Of a DNA stretch of 64,000 nucleotides, positions 36,491 through 45,927 are shown one piece after another. Each line of letters starts with the position of its first letter. Within the stretch, counting starts at the first letter, position 1. The stretch covers positions 248,001-312,000 of the forward strand of contig JANQKC010000021.1 in NCBI GenBank assembly GCA_028281325.1. Direction: 5' to 3'. The stretch comes from Alphaproteobacteria bacterium (GTDB lineage Bacteria; Pseudomonadota; Alphaproteobacteria; UBA8366). A program made the translations under genes and the position numbers. The notes under the pieces are model-generated. The model saw only the letters and a list, made by a program, of their open reading frames with translations, was not told the DNA's origin and made no database searches.

Positions 36491-38233
36491 GTGTCCGGCT
36501 TGAGCAACGGTTTTTCCAACAGTGTCTTTCGATCGCGCCTTTACAAGCTCGCCTTGATGGGCCGCGGGCCGACCACCTTGGCCGCCCTGCCGCCGGACAG
36601 CGAAGAGCGCGGCGTCGCCGTGGGCGATCCGGAGCGCGGCCGCGCGATCATGAATGGCGGCTTCACCATCGCGGGCGAGACCGTCGACTTCGATGCGGCT
36701 TGGCCGTCGCCCGGCATCGGCGACGCCGCCCAGGTCGCCGTGCACCGATTCGATTGGCTCGGCCATCTGGCAGCGCTCGACTCGGTCGACGCGCGCCGAT
36801 TCGCCGAACAATTGTTCGAGAGTTGGGACGAACGGTTCGGCACCTATCACGAGGTCAGTTGGCGGGCGGATATCCTCGCGGCGCGAATGGTGACCTGGCT
36901 GACCCATTACGCCGCCCTGTTCGAACCCGCCGAGGCGGCTTTCCGCATTCGCTTCCTCGACAGCATCGCGCGGCAACTCCGGCATCTGCGGCGGATCGCC
37001 AGCCAGGAAACCGCGCCGATGGAACGGATCGACGTGCTGAAGGGCCTGATCTACGGCGAAACCTGCGTGACTTCGGAGACCGAACGGGTCCGCCGGTCGC
37101 TGAGCCTGCTGGAGACGGAGCTGGACCGCCAGGTGCTGCCGGACGGCAGCCATGTTTCCCGCAGCCCGGGCCGGCAGCTCGCCACCTTGGAGGCCTTGAT
37201 CGATATCCGCGCCGTGCTGACCGCGGCCAGCCGCGAGGTGCCGGTGGCGCTGCGCAACGCCATCGACCGGATGGCGCCGATGACGCGGTTTCTGCGCCAC
37301 AGCGACGGCGCGCTGGCCTGTTTCAACGGCGGCGGCCGGCCCGATCCGACCCATGTCAGCCGGATCCTCCTGCGATCCGACGCGCAAGGCCGCGCGCCCG
37401 GCCGGGCGCCTTACGCCGGGTTCGAGCGGATCGACGCGAACGGCATGGTGCTGATCCTGGACGGCGGCGCACCGCCTGACGACGCCTATGACGAAGAGGC
37501 GCATGCCGGCCTGATGAGCTTCGAGTTGAGCGTCGGCGGTCAGCGCCTGATCGTGAACTGCGGCGCCGGTCCGGACACCGACGCCGGCTGGCGTCAGGCG
37601 CTGCGGACGACCGCGGCCCACTCGACCGTGATCGTCGACGACCGGAATTCCTGCGAGGTGACCGAAACCGGTTTAGGCCGGCGGCCGCGCGCCATCGATT
37701 GCGACCGCGGCGAGATCGACGGCAACATCTGGATCAGCAGCAGTCATGACGGATACGAAGGCCGCTACGGGCTGACGCACCGTCGGCGGCTCTATGTCGG
37801 CGACGCGGAGCCGGGGCTGCGCGGCGAGGATATCCTCGTCGGCGACACCGAACACCCCTTCGCCGTCCGCTTCCATCTCCATCCGTCCGTGCGCGCGGTG
37901 ATCGACGGCGACCGGACATCCGCCACCCTGGCCCTGCCGAACGGAGACCGTTGGCAGTTGCGCGCCGACCGACCGGTCGCCCTCGAGGACAGCGTGTATT
38001 GGGAAGACGCCACGGGCATCGCCCGCGCGACTCAGATCGTGCTGCGCGGTGAAACCCGCGGCGCCGCGACGCAGGTAAAATGGCGGCTGCGGCAGTTGGC
38101 GCAGGACGCCGGCAAGGAGGCGGAAACCGACCCGGGTTCCGAAACCCCGGGCCCGGCCGAGTCCGATGAAACAGCCCAGTATCCCGGCGGGCCCGCGCAG
38201 GCGGAAACCGGCGAGACCAAACCGTTCATATGA
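36491..38233 (+). CDS. Heparinase II/III family protein
   Basis: The 580-residue protein has an N-terminal alpha/alpha toroid (about 60-300, with WRADILAARMVTWLTHYA) and a C-terminal heparinase II/III-like beta domain (AGLMSFELSVGGQRLIVNCG, AAHSTVIVDDRNSCEV with a likely catalytic His). The disordered tail is rich in Glu, Pro and Thr. There is no signal peptide at the GTG start. In alphaproteobacteria such a gene commonly neighbours rsmB/rpe and purH; function is unproven, with polysaccharide lyase or cell-wall roles suggested. Its last codons overlap the first operator copy of the next locus. Confidence 0.88.
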   Translation: MSGLSNGFSNSVFRSRLYKLALMGRGPTTLAALPPDSEERGVAVGDPERGRAIMNGGFTIAGETVDFDAAWPSPGIGDAAQVAVHRFDWLGHLAALDSVDARRFAEQLFESWDERFGTYHEVSWRADILAARMVTWLTHYAALFEPAEAAFRIRFLDSIARQLRHLRRIASQETAPMERIDVLKGLIYGETCVTSETERVRRSLSLLETELDRQVLPDGSHVSRSPGRQLATLEALIDIRAVLTAASREVPVALRNAIDRMAPMTRFLRHSDGALACFNGGGRPDPTHVSRILLRSDAQGRAPGRAPYAGFERIDANGMVLILDGGAPPDDAYDEEAHAGLMSFELSVGGQRLIVNCGAGPDTDAGWRQALRTTAAHSTVIVDDRNSCEVTETGLGRRPRAIDCDRGEIDGNIWISSSHDGYEGRYGLTHRRRLYVGDAEPGLRGEDILVGDTEHPFAVRFHLHPSVRAVIDGDRTSATLALPNGDRWQLRADRPVALEDSVYWEDATGIARATQIVLRGETRGAATQVKWRLRQLAQDAGKEAETDPGSETPGPAESDETAQYPGGPAQAETGETKPFI

Positions 38234-38285
38234 TGAACGCCCTTGACGTTCACAGCATGAACGCGTTATTGTTCATCCTGTGAAC
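38224..38285 (+). promoter_or_regulatory. Three phased GTTCA-N5-TGAAC operators
   Basis: Perfect inverted repeats GTTCA-N5-TGAAC occur at 38224-38238 (spacer TATGA), 38248-38262 (CAGCA) and 38271-38285 (TCCTG). Their centres are 24 and 23 bp apart, about two helical turns, with the spacers unrelated. The array covers the presumed promoter of the MarR-EPS-type regulator, which is the obvious candidate binder by autoregulation. Confidence 0.75.
38243..38272 (+). promoter_or_regulatory. Candidate sigma-70 promoter of the polysaccharide locus
   Basis: TTGACG (38243-38248, five of six) is followed after 18 bp by TATTGT (38267-38272, four of six). The -35/spacer is overlapped by operator copy 2 and the -10 by copy 3, as expected for repression. 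Confidence 0.5.
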
Positions 38286-38350
38286 ACGCGTGACGGGCGC
38301 TCCTCGACGGGGCGTACGCGTATCGAGGGACGGTGCGGTGGGGGCCGCCG

Positions 38351-39004
38351 ATGGCCGATGGCAAGACCGAAAACGGCACGATGGACAGCGAGGCCGAAAT
38401 TACCCTCGGCCTGTTGAATGCGGTGCATGAAGACAGCGGTCTGACGCAACGGTCCGCCGCGCAGAACCTGGGCATCGCGCTCGGCCTCACCAACGCCTAT
38501 CTGAAACGCTGTATCCGCAAGGGCTATATCAAGGTTCGGCAGATTCCGTCCAACCGCTACGCCTATTACCTGACGCCGCAGGGCTTTGCGGAAAAGGCGC
38601 GGCTGACGACCGAATACCTTTCGCATTCCTTCACCTTCTTCCGCCAGGCGCGCGAACAATGCACCGAGGCGCTGACGAGCTGCGCCACCAGCGGCTGGCG
38701 CACCGTCGCCCTGGCCGGGTCCGGCGACCTGGCCGAGATCGCGGTGTTGTGCGGCCATAATCTGAACGGCGCGGTGACCCTGCAATGCGTGATCGACCCG
38801 GAGGACACCGCGGCCCAGTGCGCGGGCCTGCCGCTCGTGCACACGCCGCCGCCGCGCGGCACGATCGACGCGGTCATCCTGACCGACCTGCGCATGCCGC
38901 AACAGACGTTCGACGCGTTGTGCGGGCATTTTCCGGCCGACCGGATTCTCACCCCGCCCTTGCTGCAGGTCGTGCGGGCCCCTGCGCCGGACGCGGAGGC
39001 ATGA
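38351..39004 (+). CDS. MarR-EPS-type winged-helix regulator with C-terminal Rossmann-like domain
   Basis: The 217-residue protein begins at ATG 38351. Residues about 12-85 form a winged helix matching the EPS-associated MarR family: LTQRSAAQNLGIALGLTNAY, RCIRKGYIKVRQIP, then YYLTPQGFAEKARLT. Residues about 115-210 look like a small nucleotide- or sugar-binding Rossmann domain (TVALAGSGDLAEIAVLCG, IDAVILTDLRMP). The regulator overlaps the NusG-like gene by ATGA. The operator triplet upstream implies autoregulation. The C-terminal domain may sense a sugar nucleotide or phosphosugar, which is inference. Confidence 0.82.
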   Translation: MADGKTENGTMDSEAEITLGLLNAVHEDSGLTQRSAAQNLGIALGLTNAYLKRCIRKGYIKVRQIPSNRYAYYLTPQGFAEKARLTTEYLSHSFTFFRQAREQCTEALTSCATSGWRTVALAGSGDLAEIAVLCGHNLNGAVTLQCVIDPEDTAAQCAGLPLVHTPPPRGTIDAVILTDLRMPQQTFDALCGHFPADRILTPPLLQVVRAPAPDAEA

Positions 39005-39510
39005 CCATGCCCCGATGGCATGTGGTGCATACGCGGGCCGGCGCCGAGCTTCTGGCGCAAGGTCACCTGGACCGTCAGGGGTTCGAGACTTATCTGCCGC
39101 GCTACCTGAAGACCCGCCGCCACGCCCGGCGGACCACCCGGCTTCCGGCGCCGCTGTTCCCGCGCTACCTGTTCGTCCGGTTCGACCCCGACAGTGCGCC
39201 GTGGCGGTCGATCAACGGCACCCACGGCGTCAGCCATCTCGTCTGCATGGGCAACCGCCCGTCCGCCGTACCGCGCGGCGTCGTGGCCGACATCCGCGCC
39301 CGCGAGTCCGAGGAGGGATTCGTCGAGGTACACGACCCGATCGGGTTCGAGTCGGGCGAGGTGGTGCGGGTGACCGAAGGACCGTTGGCGCAGCAATCCG
39401 GCATCTTCCAGGGCAGCGACGACGACCGGCGCGTCGTCATCCTGCTGTCGATGTTGGGCCGCGAGATGAAGGTGACGCTGGACCGCGACGCCGTCGCCGC
39501 CTTCGCCTGA
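39001..39510 (+). CDS. NusG-like transcription elongation factor (RfaH/UpxY type)
   Basis: The 169-residue protein has an NGN domain (RWHVVHTRAGAELLAQ, FETYLPRY, APLFPRYLFVRFD, INGTHGVSHLVCM) and a C-terminal KOW domain (VVRVTEGPLAQQSGIFQG). As a specialised paralogue in a polysaccharide cluster it probably suppresses termination within long surface-glycan operons, as RfaH, LoaP or UpxY do. It starts within the regulator stop (ATGA), so the two are translationally coupled. The housekeeping nusG would be elsewhere, beside rpl genes. Confidence 0.88.
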   Translation: MTMPRWHVVHTRAGAELLAQGHLDRQGFETYLPRYLKTRRHARRTTRLPAPLFPRYLFVRFDPDSAPWRSINGTHGVSHLVCMGNRPSAVPRGVVADIRARESEEGFVEVHDPIGFESGEVVRVTEGPLAQQSGIFQGSDDDRRVVILLSMLGREMKVTLDRDAVAAFA

Positions 39511-39573
39511 CCTGTCCGGGCCGTCCGGCGTCACCGGCTGGCCGATCCCGCCGCCACGGTCTATAACGCGGCG

Positions 39574-40545
39574 ATGAGTTGGTTGATCCCCGCCTGCACC
39601 GCCGTCGTCATCGCCAGCGCCCTGGCCACCGGCGCGTTACGCGCGCAGTTGCAGCGGCGGTCGATCCTCGATCATCCGAACGAGCGCAGCAGCCACAAGC
39701 GCCCGACGCCGCGCGGCGGCGGACTGGCGGTCGTTCCGATCATCCTTTTCGCCTGGGCGCTGTACGCCGACAAGCCGGTCGCGGGCGCGTTGGCCGTCGT
39801 GATCCCGGGCGCGGCGGCGCTGGCGCTGCTGTCCTGGATCGACGATCTGCGGACGTTGCCGGCCTCGGTCCGGTTGATCGGGCAAGCCGCCGTGGTCGCA
39901 ACGGTGCTGGCCCTGCTCGACGGGTTCGGACTTGTTTTCCAGGGCCTGCTGCCGCCGCTGTTGGACAAGATCGCCGCAGCGGTCGCCTGGATCTGGTTCG
40001 TCAACCTGTTCAACTTCATGGACGGTATCGACGGCATTTCGGGGGTCGAGTCGATCGGCATCGGCGGCGGGCTCGCCTTGTTGGTGCTGGTCACGCCGGC
40101 GGCGGCGCCCGAGGCTTGGTACGGTGCCGCGATCGCGGCGGCGATGCTCGGATTCTTGATTTGGAACTGGCATCCGGCGCGGATTTTTCTAGGCGACGTC
40201 GGCAGCGTCCCGGTCGGCTTTTTGCTCGGCTTCCTGCTGCTGACCGCCGCCGCGGACGGGTATTGGGCGGCCGCCTTGATCCTGCCGCTGTACTACCTGG
40301 CCGATGCGACGATAACGCTGCTTCGGCGGGCGGCGCGCGGGGAAAAAGTGTGGCGCGCCCATCGCGAGCACTATTATCAAAAAGCAGTTCAGGGCGGTCT
40401 CAGCCATGCCGCCGTGTCCGGCGCCGTTTTCGCCGCGAACCTGCTGCTCGTGGCCTTGGCGCTGACCGCCGTGACCATGCCCGCCTTGTCGCTGGCCGGA
40501 GCCGGAACGGTGGTGCTGCTGCTGTTGTTCTGGATGCGATCCTGA
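39574..40545 (+). CDS. MraY/WecA-family polyprenyl-phosphate glycosyl-1-phosphate transferase
   Basis: The 323-residue integral membrane protein has about ten helices and the family signatures [45 protein letters not shown] (metal-binding Asp), [18 protein letters not shown] and the cytoplasmic HREHYYQKA loop. It would transfer a sugar-1-phosphate (commonly HexNAc-1-P) to undecaprenyl phosphate, starting O-antigen or exopolysaccharide assembly. It lies 63 bp after the NusG-like gene. The remainder of the pathway is not in this window. Confidence 0.92.
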   Translation: MSWLIPACTAVVIASALATGALRAQLQRRSILDHPNERSSHKRPTPRGGGLAVVPIILFAWALYADKPVAGALAVVIPGAAALALLSWIDDLRTLPASVRLIGQAAVVATVLALLDGFGLVFQGLLPPLLDKIAAAVAWIWFVNLFNFMDGIDGISGVESIGIGGGLALLVLVTPAAAPEAWYGAAIAAAMLGFLIWNWHPARIFLGDVGSVPVGFLLGFLLLTAAADGYWAAALILPLYYLADATITLLRRAARGEKVWRAHREHYYQKAVQGGLSHAAVSGAVFAANLLLVALALTAVTMPALSLAGAGTVVLLLLFWMRS

Positions 40546-40655
40546 CCGCCGTCCCGTCAACCAATCGCTGGCCTATCCGGCCGCTACACGGGTATGATAT
40601 GCACCGGCCGCGAAACGTTGCTGTTGCCGCACAAGCGCCGTAAGAAGCGGGGGAC

Positions 40656-42569
40656 ATGGGCCTACGGATCAAAATGGATCGAACGCGGATCGCGTTCGTG
40701 CATGACGTCATCATGGCGGCGGTGTCCTTTCCGCTGTCGCTCTACCTGCGCGTCGGCACGGTCGACAGTTACGAGATCGACCCGTATCTGATCCCCGGCA
40801 CGATCCTGTTCGCCGCGCTGGCCGCGCCGGTGTTTTGGTATGGCCGGTTGTATCGCGGCATCTGGCGGTACGCCTCGTTGGAAGACCTGGTCGCGATCAC
40901 CAAGGCGGTGACGCTGCTGATCCTGCTGTTCCTGCCGCTGTTGTTCGTCATCACGCGCCTGGAATACTTCCCGCGTTCCGCGCCCTTCATCAACTGGTTC
41001 GTGCTGATGACGCTGCTCGGCGGCCCGCGCTTCCTCTACCGGCTGTTCAAGGACCGGCGGATGGAAAACGTGCTGGCGCGATCCGACCATCTGCGGGTGC
41101 CGGTGCTGCTGATCGGCGCGAACGACGCGGCCGAACTGTTCATCCGCCAGCAGGCCCGCGACCGCGACGCCCCCTATAAAGTACTCGGCGTCATCGACGA
41201 AAAAGGCGGTCGCGTCGGCCGCTCGATCCATGGCGTTCAAGTTCTCGGCGGGCTGAAAGACCTGGAACGGATCGTGCGCAGCCTCCACGATCCGCCGGCG
41301 CAGCGGCTCGTGCTCACCCATCACCGGTTCGAGGGCGCGACGGTGCGGAACATCCTGGCGCAGGCGGAGAAACTGGGGCTCAGCATGGCGCGGCTGCCGC
41401 GCCTCGCCGACCTGAAATCCGGCATCGAGGACCAGGACCGCATCGAGACCCAGCCGATCGCCGTCGAGGACCTGCTCGGCCGGCCGCAGGCGGTGCTCGA
41501 CCGGGACGCGATGCGGGCGCTGATCGCCGACCGCAAGGTTCTGGTGACCGGCGCGGGCGGCACGATCGGCGGCGAATTGGTGCGCCAGATCGCCGATTTC
41601 GACCCGGCGACGATCATCCTGTTCGACGCGTCTGAATACAATCTTTACGAAATTGACGGCGAGCTTGCCGAACGCCATAGCGGCCTGCCGCGTCATCCGG
41701 TGCTGGGCGACGTGCGCGACCGGACCCGGCTCGACCAGACCTTCGCGCAGTATGCGCCGGACCTCGTCTTCCACGCCGCCGCGCTGAAACACGTCCCGAT
41801 GGTCGAGGCCAACCCGCTCGAAGGGGTTCTGACCAACACGATCGGCAGCCGCAACGTGGCCGAGGCTTGCCGGTCGGCGAATGTCCGGCTGATGGTGCAG
41901 ATTTCCACCGACAAGGCGGTCAACCCGACCAACGTGATGGGCGCGACCAAGCGGCTGGGCGAAAGCTACGGCCAGGCGCTCGACCTGGAGACCCGGGAGA
42001 ACGGCGGCACCCGTTTCGTGACCGTTCGCTTCGGCAACGTCCTGGGGTCGACCGGATCGGTGGTGCCGCTGTTCCAACGCCAGATCGCGCAAGGCGGGCC
42101 GGTCACGGTGACCGATCCGGACGTGACGCGCTATTTCATGTCGGTCCGCGAAGCCGTCGAACTGGTGCTGCAGGCCTCCGCCATCGGCGAGTCGGACGGC
42201 GCCGCCTGCGGCAAGATCTTCGAGTTGGAAATGGGCGAGCCGGTGCGTATCGTCGACCTGGCGCATCAGATGATCCGGTTGGCCGGATTCACCCCGGACA
42301 AGGATATCGAGGTGCGGTTCATCGGCCTGCGCCCCGGCGAGAAGTTGCAGGAAGAGCTGCTGCACGCCTCCGAGGCGGTGGTGCCGACCACCCATCCGAA
42401 CCTGTGCCTGGCCAATCCGCGCACCGCGGACCTGCCGTTGCTGCAGCGGGCGCTCGGCGAGCTGGAAGAGGCCGCCCGGGCCCGGCGCGAGGACCAGGTG
42501 ATGGCGATGATTCAACGGCTCGTTCCCGAATTCGGCAGCGAGGCGGCACCCGCCGCCCTCTCGCGATGA
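40656..42569 (+). CDS. FlaA1/CapD-type nucleotide-sugar 4,6-dehydratase/epimerase
   Basis: The 637-residue protein has four N-terminal membrane helices (about 11-125), a CoA-binding-like Rossmann domain (VPVLLIGAND at 148-157) and an extended-SDR domain. The latter has TGAGGTIG (298-305), HAAALKHVPMVEANP, STDKAVNPTNVMGATKR (the Met-xxx-Lys variant typical of this group) and VRFGNVLGSTGSVVPLF. The group inverts or dehydrates UDP-HexNAc for surface glycan synthesis. An alternative start is ATG 40674 (MDRTR). It ends the inserted locus; purH follows after 72 bp. Confidence 0.93.
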   Translation: MGLRIKMDRTRIAFVHDVIMAAVSFPLSLYLRVGTVDSYEIDPYLIPGTILFAALAAPVFWYGRLYRGIWRYASLEDLVAITKAVTLLILLFLPLLFVITRLEYFPRSAPFINWFVLMTLLGGPRFLYRLFKDRRMENVLARSDHLRVPVLLIGANDAAELFIRQQARDRDAPYKVLGVIDEKGGRVGRSIHGVQVLGGLKDLERIVRSLHDPPAQRLVLTHHRFEGATVRNILAQAEKLGLSMARLPRLADLKSGIEDQDRIETQPIAVEDLLGRPQAVLDRDAMRALIADRKVLVTGAGGTIGGELVRQIADFDPATIILFDASEYNLYEIDGELAERHSGLPRHPVLGDVRDRTRLDQTFAQYAPDLVFHAAALKHVPMVEANPLEGVLTNTIGSRNVAEACRSANVRLMVQISTDKAVNPTNVMGATKRLGESYGQALDLETRENGGTRFVTVRFGNVLGSTGSVVPLFQRQIAQGGPVTVTDPDVTRYFMSVREAVELVLQASAIGESDGAACGKIFELEMGEPVRIVDLAHQMIRLAGFTPDKDIEVRFIGLRPGEKLQEELLHASEAVVPTTHPNLCLANPRTADLPLLQRALGELEEAARARREDQVMAMIQRLVPEFGSEAAPAALSR

Positions 42570-42641
42570 CGCCGTGGAGATGATGACACCCGGCCCGGCC
42601 GGCCCGAACCGATACCCCTAACCAAGGAGAGTTCCAAACCC

Positions 42642-44219
42642 ATGGCCGACGTTTCGATTGCGCGCGCCCTGATATCCGTTTCCGACAAGACGGGCCTCAT
42701 CGAGTTTGCGCGGTTCCTTGCCGACTCCGGCGTGGAAATCCTCTCGACCGGCGGCTCCGCCAAGGCCATGACCGACGCCGGCCTGACCGTCATCGAGGTC
42801 GCCGATCACACCGGGTCGCCGGAAATCCTGGACGGCCGGGTCAAGACGCTGCATCCGAAAATCCACGGCGGCATCCTGGGCCGCCGCGATCTCGACAGCC
42901 ATCGCCACCAGATGGAGGAACACGGTATCGCCCCGATCGACCTGGTCGTGGTCAACCTGTACCCGTTCGAGGCGACGGTGGCGCGCGGCGCGTCCTTCGA
43001 GGATTGCGTGGAGAATATCGACATCGGCGGGCCGGCCCTGATCCGCGCCGCCGCCAAGAACCACGACCATGTCGCCGTGGTCACGGACCCGTCGCAATAC
43101 GACGCGGTGCGATCGGAAATGACCGCACGGTCCGGCGCCACCGACACCGCCTTGCGCCTGGGCCTCGCCGAAGCCGCCTATGCGCATACCGCGCTATACG
43201 ACACGATGATCGCCGACTGGCTGACCAAACAACGCGGCGAGGTCCTGCCGGCGCAGCGCACGGTCGGCGGCCGCCTCAAACAGCGCCTGCGCTATGGCGA
43301 GAACCCGCACCAGGAGGCTGGCCTCTATGTCGACGGATCGAACCGGCCCGGCGTCGCCACGGCCGAACAGATCCAAGGCAAGGAGCTGAGTTACAACAAC
43401 CTGAACGACACCGACGCGGCCTTCGAGCTGGTCGCCGAGTTCGACGAGCCGGCCTGCGCAATCATCAAACACGCCAATCCCTGCGGCGTCGCCGCCGGCG
43501 CGGACCTGAGCAGCGCCTATGCGTCGGCGCTGGCTTGCGATCCGGTCAGCGCCTTCGGCGGCATCATCGCGCTGAACCGCCCACTGGACGGCCCGACCGC
43601 CGCGCAGATCGCGGAGCTGTTCGCCGAGGTCATCATCGCGCCCGACGCGGATGCGGACGCCCGCGCGGAACTGGCGAAGAAAAAGAACCTGCGCATCCTG
43701 CTGACCGGCGCGTTGCCCGACCCGGCGGCCGGCGGCATGATGGTCAAGTCGATCGCCGGCGGCTACCTCATGCAGTCGCGCGACAATGGGCATATCGCCG
43801 AGCCGGACCTGCGCGTCGCGACGCAGCGCGCGCCGACCGACGACGAAGTGCGCGATTTGCTGTTCGCCTTCACCGTCTGCAAACACGTGAAATCGAACGC
43901 CATCGTGTACGTCAAGGACCGCGCCACGGTCGGGATCGGGGCCGGTCAGATGAGCCGCGTGGACTCCTCCCGCATCGCCGCGCAAAAGGCCCGCGACGCG
44001 GCCGAAGCGGCCGGCGGCGGCGAGCCCAAGACCATCGGATCGGTGGTCGCCTCGGACGCTTTCTTCCCTTTCGCCGACGGATTGATGGCGGCGGTCGACG
44101 CCGGCGCCACCGCGGTGGTCCAGCCCGGCGGATCGATGCGCGACGAGGACGTCATCGCCGCGGCCGACGAAGCGGGGATCGCGATGGTCTTCACCGGGAT
44201 GCGCCACTTCCGGCATTAA
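42642..44219 (+). CDS. purH: Bifunctional AICAR formyltransferase/IMP cyclohydrolase
   Basis: The 525-residue enzyme catalyses the last two steps of IMP synthesis. The N-terminal MGS-like IMP cyclohydrolase domain has [42 protein letters not shown] and [11 protein letters not shown]. The C-terminal AICAR transformylase domain has [23 protein letters not shown] and [13 protein letters not shown], ending GMRHFRH. AAGGAGAG precedes ATG 42642. In related genomes purH often follows the heparinase gene directly; here the polysaccharide locus intervenes. Confidence 0.98.
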   Translation: MADVSIARALISVSDKTGLIEFARFLADSGVEILSTGGSAKAMTDAGLTVIEVADHTGSPEILDGRVKTLHPKIHGGILGRRDLDSHRHQMEEHGIAPIDLVVVNLYPFEATVARGASFEDCVENIDIGGPALIRAAAKNHDHVAVVTDPSQYDAVRSEMTARSGATDTALRLGLAEAAYAHTALYDTMIADWLTKQRGEVLPAQRTVGGRLKQRLRYGENPHQEAGLYVDGSNRPGVATAEQIQGKELSYNNLNDTDAAFELVAEFDEPACAIIKHANPCGVAAGADLSSAYASALACDPVSAFGGIIALNRPLDGPTAAQIAELFAEVIIAPDADADARAELAKKKNLRILLTGALPDPAAGGMMVKSIAGGYLMQSRDNGHIAEPDLRVATQRAPTDDEVRDLLFAFTVCKHVKSNAIVYVKDRATVGIGAGQMSRVDSSRIAAQKARDAAEAAGGGEPKTIGSVVASDAFFPFADGLMAAVDAGATAVVQPGGSMRDEDVIAAADEAGIAMVFTGMRHFRH

Positions 44220-44226
44220 CCGCCCT

Positions 44227-45501
44227 CTAGCCGCGGGACGGCTCCCGAACCGTGACCAGCACCGCCCCGCCGGCGACGAAGAACAGGATGATCGTCGCCA
44301 TGCCCGCGCGCTGGCTGTCGAAGGCCTCGGTCGCGAGCCCGAAGAATATGGGGCCGAGAAAGGCCACGGATTTCCCGGCAAAGGCGTAGAGGCCGAACAT
44401 CTCCGTCTCCAACTCGTTCGGCGACAGCCGCGCCATCAGCGACCGGCTCGCCGCCTGCGCCGGCCCCACGAAGATGCCGAGCCCCAGGGCCAGCGCAATG
44501 AAGACGGTCTTGTCGGAGATGAACAGCGTCGCCGCCCCGAACCCGATCAACCCGATCAAGGCGACGAAGACGGTCTTCTTCGACCCGACGGCGTCGTCGA
44601 GCCAGGCAAAGCCGAACGCGCCGAGCCCGGCGGTCACGTTCAGGCCGATGGCGAAGATCAGGATTTCCTCGAAGTCCATCCCAAACGTGCCGGCGGCGTA
44701 GAGACCGCCCATGGCGAACAGAGTCACCAAACCGTCGCGATAGAGCGCGCTGGCAATCAGAAAGCGCACGATGTTGCGGTAATGCCGCACGTCGCGCAGC
44801 GTCTGCACGAGTTGTGCCAGACCGGCGGTGACGGCCTTGCGAATGGACATGCCGTTCGCCGGCATATCCGGCGTGAACAGAAACAGCGGCACCGAGAACA
44901 GGCCGAACCAGAGTGCGACCAGCACCGCCGTCGCGCGGATATTCTCCGACTCCTCTTTCGACAGGCCGAAGAGCGGCTGTTCCGGCTGAATGAAGCCGAT
45001 CAGCGCAACCAAAAGGCAACAAAGGCCGCCCGCATAGCCCAGCCCCCACGCCCAGCCGGAAACGCGGCCGATCATGCCGGGCGGCGCCACGTCCTCCAAC
45101 ATGGCGTTGTAGAACACATTGGCGAGTTCGAAGGCGATGCTGGCAATGACGACGCAGGTCAGGACGAAGACGACCATGCTCCTGTCGGGCGTCGCATACC
45201 ACAACAGCGCGGTCGCCAGCAGGGTCAACGCGACGAAAACGCCGAGCCAGGGCTTGCGCGCCCCACCGCAATCCGCGATGGCGCCGAGCACCGGGCTTGT
45301 GACGGCGACCACCAACCCCGCCGCGCCGAGGGTGAAGCCCCACACGGCGCTGCCCGCGGTCTCGTCGCCGTAGATCCCGCGCGCGAAATAGACGCTGAAC
45401 ACGAAGGTGCCGATGACCGTATTGAAGGCGGAATTCGCCCAGTCGTACAGGCACCAGGAAAAAACAGCGCGGCGCGTCGTCATGGTTTCGTCAATTGGCA
45501 A
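44227..45501 (-). CDS. MFS transporter, UMF1/Atg22-like
   Basis: The 424-residue protein has twelve predicted membrane helices and the UMF1-like start FSWCLYDWANSAFNTVIGTF, with YFARGIYGD after the first helix and GPAQAASRSLMARLSPNE in the second half. Fungal Atg22 exports amino acids from the vacuole; bacterial substrates are unknown. The start is ATG 45501 in MPIDETMTTRRAV; the second ATG (45483) is also plausible. It converges on purH with a 7-bp gap. Confidence 0.9.
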   Translation of the reverse strand: MPIDETMTTRRAVFSWCLYDWANSAFNTVIGTFVFSVYFARGIYGDETAGSAVWGFTLGAAGLVVAVTSPVLGAIADCGGARKPWLGVFVALTLLATALLWYATPDRSMVVFVLTCVVIASIAFELANVFYNAMLEDVAPPGMIGRVSGWAWGLGYAGGLCCLLVALIGFIQPEQPLFGLSKEESENIRATAVLVALWFGLFSVPLFLFTPDMPANGMSIRKAVTAGLAQLVQTLRDVRHYRNIVRFLIASALYRDGLVTLFAMGGLYAAGTFGMDFEEILIFAIGLNVTAGLGAFGFAWLDDAVGSKKTVFVALIGLIGFGAATLFISDKTVFIALALGLGIFVGPAQAASRSLMARLSPNELETEMFGLYAFAGKSVAFLGPIFFGLATEAFDSQRAGMATIILFFVAGGAVLVTVREPSRG

Positions 45502-45570
45502 CTCCGTCGCCAGCGCTTAGGGTGATGCGCCGCTCTCATGGGCAGTGCGAATAGAGGAGGAGTTTAGCGC

Positions 45571-45891
45571 ATGCTTGTTACAACCACACAGACTCTCGAT
45601 GGACGAAAGATCGTCGAGTATTACGGTATTTGCACAGGCGAAGCGATCTGCGGCGCCAACGTCTTCCGCGACATGTTCGCCGGCGTCCGCGACTTCGTCG
45701 GCGGCCGCTCGGGCGCCTATGAAAAGGTGTTGCGCGAGGGCAAGGACATCGCCATCGGGGACATGTGCGATCAGGCCAAGGAATTGGGCGCGAATGCCGT
45801 CATCGCCGTCGATATCGACTACGAGGTGGTCGGCGAAAAAGGCTCGATGCTGATGGTCGCGGTCAGCGGCACCGCCGTCCGGGTCGAATAG
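45571..45891 (+). CDS. YbjQ family (DUF74) heavy-metal-binding-domain protein
   Basis: The 106-residue protein spans a single YbjQ domain: [45 protein letters not shown] and [17 protein letters not shown]. The fold is a pentameric dodecin-like assembly. The heavy-metal label is a database name without demonstrated binding. A strong GAGGAGG lies before ATG 45571. It is divergent from the MFS gene and convergent with the glutamate dehydrogenase gene. Confidence 0.93.
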   Translation: MLVTTTQTLDGRKIVEYYGICTGEAICGANVFRDMFAGVRDFVGGRSGAYEKVLREGKDIAIGDMCDQAKELGANAVIAVDIDYEVVGEKGSMLMVAVSGTAVRVE

Positions 45892-45927
45892 CCCCGGGTC
45901 GAATACCCACGCACCGGCGGCGGACGG

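Noticed and set aside
38224-38285. Alphaproteobacterial LexA boxes (GTTC-N7-GTTC)
   Set aside because: The half-site and spacing are similar, but all three copies are inverted (GTTC-N7-GAAC), whereas the LexA box is a direct repeat, and no SOS gene follows.
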